Source: JBAPRR01 sp049281195 (GTDB taxonomy: Bacteria; Actinomycetota; Acidimicrobiia; Acidimicrobiales; CAVXTF01). From it: a DNA stretch of 16,989 bases. The stretch lies in contig JBAPRR010000197.1 of NCBI GenBank assembly GCA_049281195.1, positions 1 through 16,989 of the forward strand. Direction: 5' to 3'. Positions 13,348 through 16,989 of the stretch are shown piece after piece. The position numbers were made by a program, and so were the translations under genes. The stretch's first letter is position 1, and every line of letters begins with the position of its first letter. The notes below the pieces were generated by a model. It saw nothing but the letters and a program-made list of their open reading frames with translations. It did no database searches and had not been told where the DNA came from.

Positions 13348-14822
13348 AAGAGGCTTGCGGCGTAGTAGCCGTCCTTGCACCTGGTCGTTCTGTGGCCCAA
13401 CTCACTTTTGACGGGCTCTACGCGCTGCAGCACCGCGGCCAGGAATCTGCTGGAATGGCCGTCTCCGATGGCGAGTCCATCACCGTCGTGAAGGACATGG
13501 GTCTCGTCGCCACGGTCTTCGACGAGCGCAAGATCAATGCACTCCCCGGCGATCTGGCCATCGGCCACACCCGGTACTCGACCACCGGTCGTTCCGAGTG
13601 GCGAAACGCGCAACCGGTGTTCCGTTCGGCCGGACTTTCCGGGTTCGCCCTCGGTCACAACGGGAACCTGACCAATACTGACGCGCTGGCCGAAGAGCTG
13701 GGGATGCTTCCCGGCGTCATCGCTTCGGACAGCGACATGATGGCCGAGGTCCTCGAAGCGGCGTGGAAGACCGACGACACCTCTCCCGACGACTCCTCGA
13801 TTCTCGAGACCGCGTTGGTGGCATCGCTCCCGAAGTTCAAGGGTGCGTATTCGATCGTGGGCATCACTTCCACTTCGGTGATGGGTGCACGTGACCCGAA
13901 CGGCCTGAGGCCGCTGTGCCTGGGACGGCTGGCGCCCAAGTTCAAGGAGCAGGACCCGGAGGACACCGCGCCTGCAGAGGAGCTGCCCGAAGGTTGGGTG
14001 CTCGCGTCCGAGTCGCCGGCCCTCGACGTCATGGGTGCGAAGTTCGAGCGCGAAGTCGAACCGGGCGAGCTCGTGATCATCGACAAAGACGGCGTGCGTT
14101 CGATCCAGTTCGTTCCCACAGAAGAGCTGAACCCGAGCCTGTGCATCTTCGAGTTCGTGTATTTCGCCCGACCCGATGCCCGCCTCTACGGACGCGAGGT
14201 GCACGGCGCGCGGCGGCGGATGGGAGAGCTTCTTGCCAGCCAGAGGCCGGTAGACGCCGACATGGTGATGGGCGTGCCCGAGTCGGGTGTGCCAGCGGCC
14301 GAGGGTTACGCCCGGGCCAGCGGCATCCCGCACGGTCAGGGACTGGTCAAGAACCGGTACATAGGTCGTACTTTCATCACGCCGGGGCAGGTGCAAAGAG
14401 CCGCGGGCGTCAGGCGGAAGTTGAACCCGCTTCGCGAGAACATCGCCGGCAAAAGACTGATAGTCGTCGACGATTCGATCGTCCGAGGCACCACCCAGCG
14501 CGCGGTGGTGAAGATGCTGCGCGAAGCAGGAGCGGCCGAGGTGCATCTGCGGATCTCATCGCCGCCGCTCGAGTGGCCGTGCTTCTACGGCATCGACATC
14601 CCCAAGCGTTCGGATCTGATCGCGGCGAAGCTGAGCATGCCCGAATTGGAGAAGCACTTCGATGTCGACAGCCTCGAGTACCTGACACTCGAAAACCTCA
14701 TAACGGCGATCGACGCTCCGGGCGCGGGGTTCTGCTCGGCTTGCCTGACGGGCGCATACCCGGTGCCCGTTCCGGTCCAGCTCTCGATCGGCGACGTCGA
14801 TCGCGTCTCCGCCCCGCTCTAG
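13344..14822 (+). CDS. purF: Amidophosphoribosyltransferase (glutamine PRPP amidotransferase)
   Basis: PurF makes phosphoribosylamine from PRPP and glutamine, the committed step of purine synthesis. The 492-residue protein has an Ntn-type glutaminase domain with nucleophile Cys5 in EACGVVAV, so the propeptide is only four residues, then LQHRGQESAGMA, GHTRYSTTG and GHNGNLTN. The PRPP loop VVDDSIVRGTT is at 374-384. Four cysteines, Cys267 (LCIFEF), Cys413 (WPCFYG), Cys464 and Cys467 (CSAC), match the [4Fe-4S] ligands of the B. subtilis-type enzyme. An Asp/Glu-rich loop insert lies near 201-216. The start is fixed: an in-frame TGA at 13338-13340 excludes any longer form. No SD precedes the GTG. 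purM follows after 10 bp. Confidence 0.97.
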   Translation: MKEACGVVAVLAPGRSVAQLTFDGLYALQHRGQESAGMAVSDGESITVVKDMGLVATVFDERKINALPGDLAIGHTRYSTTGRSEWRNAQPVFRSAGLSGFALGHNGNLTNTDALAEELGMLPGVIASDSDMMAEVLEAAWKTDDTSPDDSSILETALVASLPKFKGAYSIVGITSTSVMGARDPNGLRPLCLGRLAPKFKEQDPEDTAPAEELPEGWVLASESPALDVMGAKFEREVEPGELVIIDKDGVRSIQFVPTEELNPSLCIFEFVYFARPDARLYGREVHGARRRMGELLASQRPVDADMVMGVPESGVPAAEGYARASGIPHGQGLVKNRYIGRTFITPGQVQRAAGVRRKLNPLRENIAGKRLIVVDDSIVRGTTQRAVVKMLREAGAAEVHLRISSPPLEWPCFYGIDIPKRSDLIAAKLSMPELEKHFDVDSLEYLTLENLITAIDAPGAGFCSACLTGAYPVPVPVQLSIGDVDRVSAPL

Positions 14823-14832
14823 AGCTCTTTCA

Positions 14833-15969
14833 GTGGCCGAGGTGCCGGAGGAATCTGCGAGCTACGCCGCGGCGGGCGTGGACCTCGAGGCTGCCGACGA
14901 AGCCGTCCGCCGGATCGGAGCATTGGCCGCGTCGACGGCACGCCCCGGGGTGATGGAGGGTATCGGCGGGTTCGGCGGAAGCTTCGCCCTCGACACGTCC
15001 CACATGGAGCAGCCGGTGCTCGTGAGCTCGACCGACGGGGTCGGCACCAAGCTCGCCGTGGCCCAGGCCGCCCATCGTTTCGACACGGTCGGGATCGACC
15101 TGGTCGCCATGTGCGCGGACGATCTGGTGTGCGTCGGCGCCGAGCCGTTGTTCATGCTCGACTACATCGCCACCGGGCACATCGACCCCGCTCAGATCGA
15201 GATCCTCGTATCGGGGATCGCGCAGGGTTGCCGTCAGGCAGGATGCGCTCTATTAGGTGGTGAGCTGGCCGAGCATCCCGGCGAGATGGAGCACGGAAAG
15301 TTCGACATGGCCGGCTTTGCAGTCGGCGTCGTCGACCGTGACAAGAGAATCGGTCCGGATCTGGTCAAGCCCGGAGACACGCTGATCGGCATTCGATCCC
15401 CCGGGCTTCGATCGAACGGCTACTCGCTGGCGAGGAACGTGCTGCTGGAGCGGGCCGGTCTGCCTCTCGATGGTCCGGCGTGGCAGGGCGCCCTACATTC
15501 CCTCGCCGACGAGATGTTGCGTCCCTCCGTCATCTACACGCCCGCTGTACTCGCCGCCGTCCGCACCGGCTTCGTTCATGCCGCCGCGCACATCACCGGA
15601 GGTGGCATTCCCGGAAACCTGATCCGTGTGCTGCCCGACGGTTGCGAGGCCGTCGTGGATCGCTCCGCGTGGACCGAGCCCGCCGTATTCGGTGAGCTCC
15701 GCCGCCTCGGCAACATCCCCGACGACGAGATGGAGCGCGTCTTCAACCTCGGGATCGGCATGGTGCTGGTGGTCGTACCCGACGGTGTCGACGAGGTGAC
15801 GTCGGCGATCGTTGCGGCTTCTGAGCCTCGGTCCTCGTCGGAGACCGGTGGCTCGTTCGAGGCCGCCGGTCCGTTCGCACATGGAGCCGCAGCCGGGGTG
15901 GCGCAGCCCGTGGTCATAGGGACCGTGCGTGCAGGAAGCCGGGGGGTCCGGATCGTCGGTGGTTCCTAA
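14833..15969 (+). CDS. purM: AIR synthase (phosphoribosylformylglycinamidine cyclo-ligase)
   Basis: PurM cyclises FGAM to AIR with ATP. The 378-residue product carries SYAAAGVDLEAADEAV at the N-terminus, STDGVGTKL, IDLVAMCADDLVCVGAEPLF, FDMAGFAVGVV, GLRSNGYSLAR and HITGGGIPGNL. Two oddities: the usual GGETAE block reads GGELAE (Leu145), and about 20-25 extra Ser/Gly/Ala-rich residues sit before the terminal VIGTVRAGSRGVRIV strand. The GTG at 14833, 10 bp after purF, gives the family N-terminus; only a weak AGAG lies upstream, so coupling to purF is likely. The gene ends 2 bp from the 3' end of the convergent tRNA-Phe gene, leaving no room for an independent terminator. Confidence 0.96.
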   Translation: MAEVPEESASYAAAGVDLEAADEAVRRIGALAASTARPGVMEGIGGFGGSFALDTSHMEQPVLVSSTDGVGTKLAVAQAAHRFDTVGIDLVAMCADDLVCVGAEPLFMLDYIATGHIDPAQIEILVSGIAQGCRQAGCALLGGELAEHPGEMEHGKFDMAGFAVGVVDRDKRIGPDLVKPGDTLIGIRSPGLRSNGYSLARNVLLERAGLPLDGPAWQGALHSLADEMLRPSVIYTPAVLAAVRTGFVHAAAHITGGGIPGNLIRVLPDGCEAVVDRSAWTEPAVFGELRRLGNIPDDEMERVFNLGIGMVLVVVPDGVDEVTSAIVAASEPRSSSETGGSFEAAGPFAHGAAAGVAQPVVIGTVRAGSRGVRIVGGS

Positions 15970-15971
15970 GG

Positions 15972-16044
15972 TGGTCGGGGCCGGGATCGATCCGGCGACC
16001 TCACGCTTTTCAGGCGCGCGCTCTACCAACTGAGCTACCCGACC
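15972..16044 (-). tRNA. tRNA-Phe (anticodon GAA)
   Basis: The minus strand folds as a complete 73-nt cloverleaf: acceptor GGTCGGG/CCCGACC with discriminator A, D-arm GCTC/GAGC, anticodon stem CGCGC/GCGTG with loop CTGAAAA (anticodon GAA), five-base variable region, and T-stem GCCGG/CCGGC. The T-loop reads ATCGATC, so position 54 is A instead of T. CCA is not encoded (ACCT follows). It lies 36 bp downstream of tRNA-Asp and probably shares its transcript. Confidence 0.96.
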
Positions 16045-16080
16045 CTGTCATCAATCAACTTCGCCCTCAATCGAGGTGGG

Positions 16081-16155
16081 CGGTCCTGACGGGATTTGAA
16101 CCCGCGACCTCCGGCTTGACAGGCCGGCGTGCACTCCAGACTGCACCACAGGACC
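16081..16155 (-). tRNA. tRNA-Asp (anticodon GTC)
   Basis: A 75-nt minus-strand cloverleaf: acceptor GGTCCTG/CAGGACC with discriminator G (the aspartate identity base), D-arm GTGC/GCAC, anticodon stem CCGGC/GCCGG with loop CTGTCAA (anticodon GTC), and T-arm GCGGG-TTCAAAT-CCCGT. CCA is not encoded. Asp-Phe tRNA pairs are common neighbours in actinobacteria. Confidence 0.96.
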
Positions 16156-16181
16156 CTGAACTACGGGGTTGCAGACGCTGA

Positions 16182-16187
16182 AGGATA
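16182..16187 (-). promoter_or_regulatory. Putative -10 of the tRNA-Asp/tRNA-Phe operon
   Basis: TATCCT on the minus strand sits 26 bp before the tRNA-Asp 5' end, which would leave a leader of about 20 nt for RNase P removal. The hexamer 17 bp upstream (TTCCGG) is a poor -35. Confidence 0.4.
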
Positions 16188-16257
16188 GGCGAATCGCAGC
16201 TATCCCGGAACTTCGTGACCGAACCGGCTGCCGGCGGTCATATTGCTGCCATCTGGC

Positions 16258-16269
16258 TATGGTCGAAAA
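16258..16269 (+). promoter_or_regulatory. Putative leaderless promoter -10 of the GNAT gene
   Basis: TATGGT (16258-16263) ends 6 nt before the ATG at 16270, and there is no SD. The same spacing occurs at three other starts in this window. Confidence 0.45.
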
Positions 16270-16788
16270 ATGTCAGAAGGCGAGGCCGATCAGCTCCACG
16301 GGGGCACCGATCGGGTAGTTGCAGCCGGAGAAGTCGAGTTCGCCGAGGCCGATCCCGAAGAGCCCTCCGCCCGCCACTGTCTTTCCGAGTACTACAAAGA
16401 GCTCGACCGACGCTTCCCCGATGGCTTCGATCCGAGTGCCGGCACTCCGGTTTCGGCGGACGCCATGCGGCCTCCCGCCGGCCTGTTCCTCCTCGCAATG
16501 CTCAATGACTCGCCGATCGGTTGTGGTGGTCTGAGGTTTCATGAGCACGCTACGACCGAGATAAATCGCCTGTGGATCGATCCACGTGTTCGCGGCCTCG
16601 GATTCGGACGGCGGCTCCTCACTGAGTTGGAGAGGCGTGCCGCAGCGAAGGGGAGCGACGCGGTGTGCCTGGACACCAACGGGACACTCGACGAAGCAAT
16701 CGCCATGTACAAGAGCGCCGGCTACGTCGAAGTCGAACGCTTCAACGAAAATCCCTTTGCTCAACATTGGTTCCGCAAGGACCTGTGA
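16270..16788 (+). CDS. GNAT-family N-acetyltransferase
   Basis: A GCN5-related acetyltransferase of 172 residues, expected to transfer acetyl from acetyl-CoA to an amine; the substrate is unknown. The fold core is visible: IGCGGLRFHEHATTEINRLW (strands 3-4, quoted as IGCGGL and EINRLW), the acetyl-CoA pyrophosphate loop RGLGFG (108-113) followed by GRRLLTELERRA, LDTNGTLDEAIAMYKSAGY (as LDTNGTL and MYKSAGY), and a C-terminal FNENPFAQHWFRK typical of one common GNAT subgroup. About the first 20 residues are not conserved-looking. A TTG at 16243 is an in-frame alternative start, but the ATG at 16270 has a well-placed -10 and the longer form would overlap it. The gene is divergent from the tRNA operon. 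Confidence 0.9.
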   Translation: MSEGEADQLHGGTDRVVAAGEVEFAEADPEEPSARHCLSEYYKELDRRFPDGFDPSAGTPVSADAMRPPAGLFLLAMLNDSPIGCGGLRFHEHATTEINRLWIDPRVRGLGFGRRLLTELERRAAAKGSDAVCLDTNGTLDEAIAMYKSAGYVEVERFNENPFAQHWFRKDL

Positions 16789-16875
16789 GCATTTCAACGC
16801 TCCCGTCCTTCCAGGTCCGGGACCCCTCCCCCCTCCTCTTACGGAGGCTCGCCATCGGTTGTTACAGCCTTTCAG

Positions 16876-16887
16876 TATGTTCTGTGC
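16876..16887 (+). promoter_or_regulatory. Putative leaderless promoter -10 of the last gene
   Basis: TATGTT (16876-16881) ends 6 nt before the GTG at 16888. The spacing matches that at purC, the unknown minus-strand gene and the GNAT gene. No -35 is obvious. Between the GNAT stop and here, only a small dyad GGTCCGGGACC (16814-16824) is seen. Confidence 0.4.
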
Positions 16888-16989
16888 GTGCAATCGAAGA
16901 CGTCGTCGACCGAGCCGACCGAGCCAACCGACACCGACCCGTCGGCGACCCTCGCGTCGGACGCGGCGGACCTCTTAGAAGCCCGGTCA
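16888..16989 (+). CDS. Start of an unrecognised gene, truncated by the window end
   Basis: From the GTG at 16888 the frame is open for 34 codons to the right edge. The product begins MQSKTSSTEPTEPTDTDPS, a Thr/Glu/Pro/Asp-rich, probably disordered N-terminus, then ATLASDAADLLEARS, which looks like the start of a helix. The DNA has an ACCGAGCC-like repeat. No family can be named from this much. The start rests on the TATGTT hexamer 6 nt upstream and the absence of a stop; a GTG at 16884 is out of frame with it. Confidence 0.5.
   Translation, partial: MQSKTSSTEPTEPTDTDPSATLASDAADLLEARS

Noticed and set aside
13242..14546. Minus-strand 434-codon frame opposite purF
   Set aside because: Entirely antisense to a clear purF; a codon-position shadow.
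13916..14953. Plus-strand 345-codon frame overlapping purF and purM
   Set aside because: Arg-rich out-of-frame shadow crossing two well-supported genes.

Overview
The window is about 17 kb of high-GC bacterial DNA dominated by de novo purine biosynthesis genes. Several things point to an actinobacterium: the GC-rich codon use, the three-subunit PurS/PurQ/PurL FGAM synthase, a [4Fe-4S]-type PurF, tRNA genes without an encoded CCA end, and several starts lacking a Shine-Dalgarno but carrying a -10 hexamer exactly 6 nt upstream, as in leaderless transcripts. The protein sequences read most like the Acidimicrobiia branch. That placement is inference from general familiarity, not from a search.

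Layout: positions 1-2116 hold the 3' part of clpB (AAA+ disaggregase; its N-terminal domain lies off the window). purA, purD and purB follow on the + strand, then a second + run of purC-purS-purQ with stop/start contacts (TGA|GTG and ATGA). Two minus-strand genes come next: a small basic protein of unknown function (8081-8509) and a short-chain dehydrogenase/reductase (8662-9474). purL (+) starts at a TTG at 9690. A minus-strand PHP-family phosphoesterase (12297-13148) separates purL from purF-purM (+, 13344-15969). tRNA-Phe(GAA) and tRNA-Asp(GTC) lie on the minus strand immediately after purM. A GNAT acetyltransferase (+) and the first 34 codons of an unrecognised + gene close the window. No gene-free stretch exceeds 300 bp.

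Together the pur genes cover PRPP to phosphoribosylamine (PurF), GAR (PurD), FGAM (PurS/Q/L), AIR (PurM), SAICAR (PurC), fumarate release (PurB, which also acts in AMP synthesis) and adenylosuccinate synthesis (PurA). Missing here are the GAR transformylase (purN/purT), purE/purK and purH, which must lie elsewhere. The cluster is split into at least four transcription units by antisense genes.

I found no convincing novel system. The points most worth a second look are non-coding or micro-structural: a five-unit degenerate 19-bp tandem repeat between purD and purB; a 14-bp duplication that builds the purA/purD junction; a short ORF whose stop overlaps the SD-less purF start (GTGA); an array of ACCTGA half-sites upstream of the uncharacterised gene; nested repeats in the PHP/purF divergent promoter region; and in-frame microsatellite-like insertions in ClpB, PurL and probably PurM, including a strict (Ser-X)10 run in PurL.
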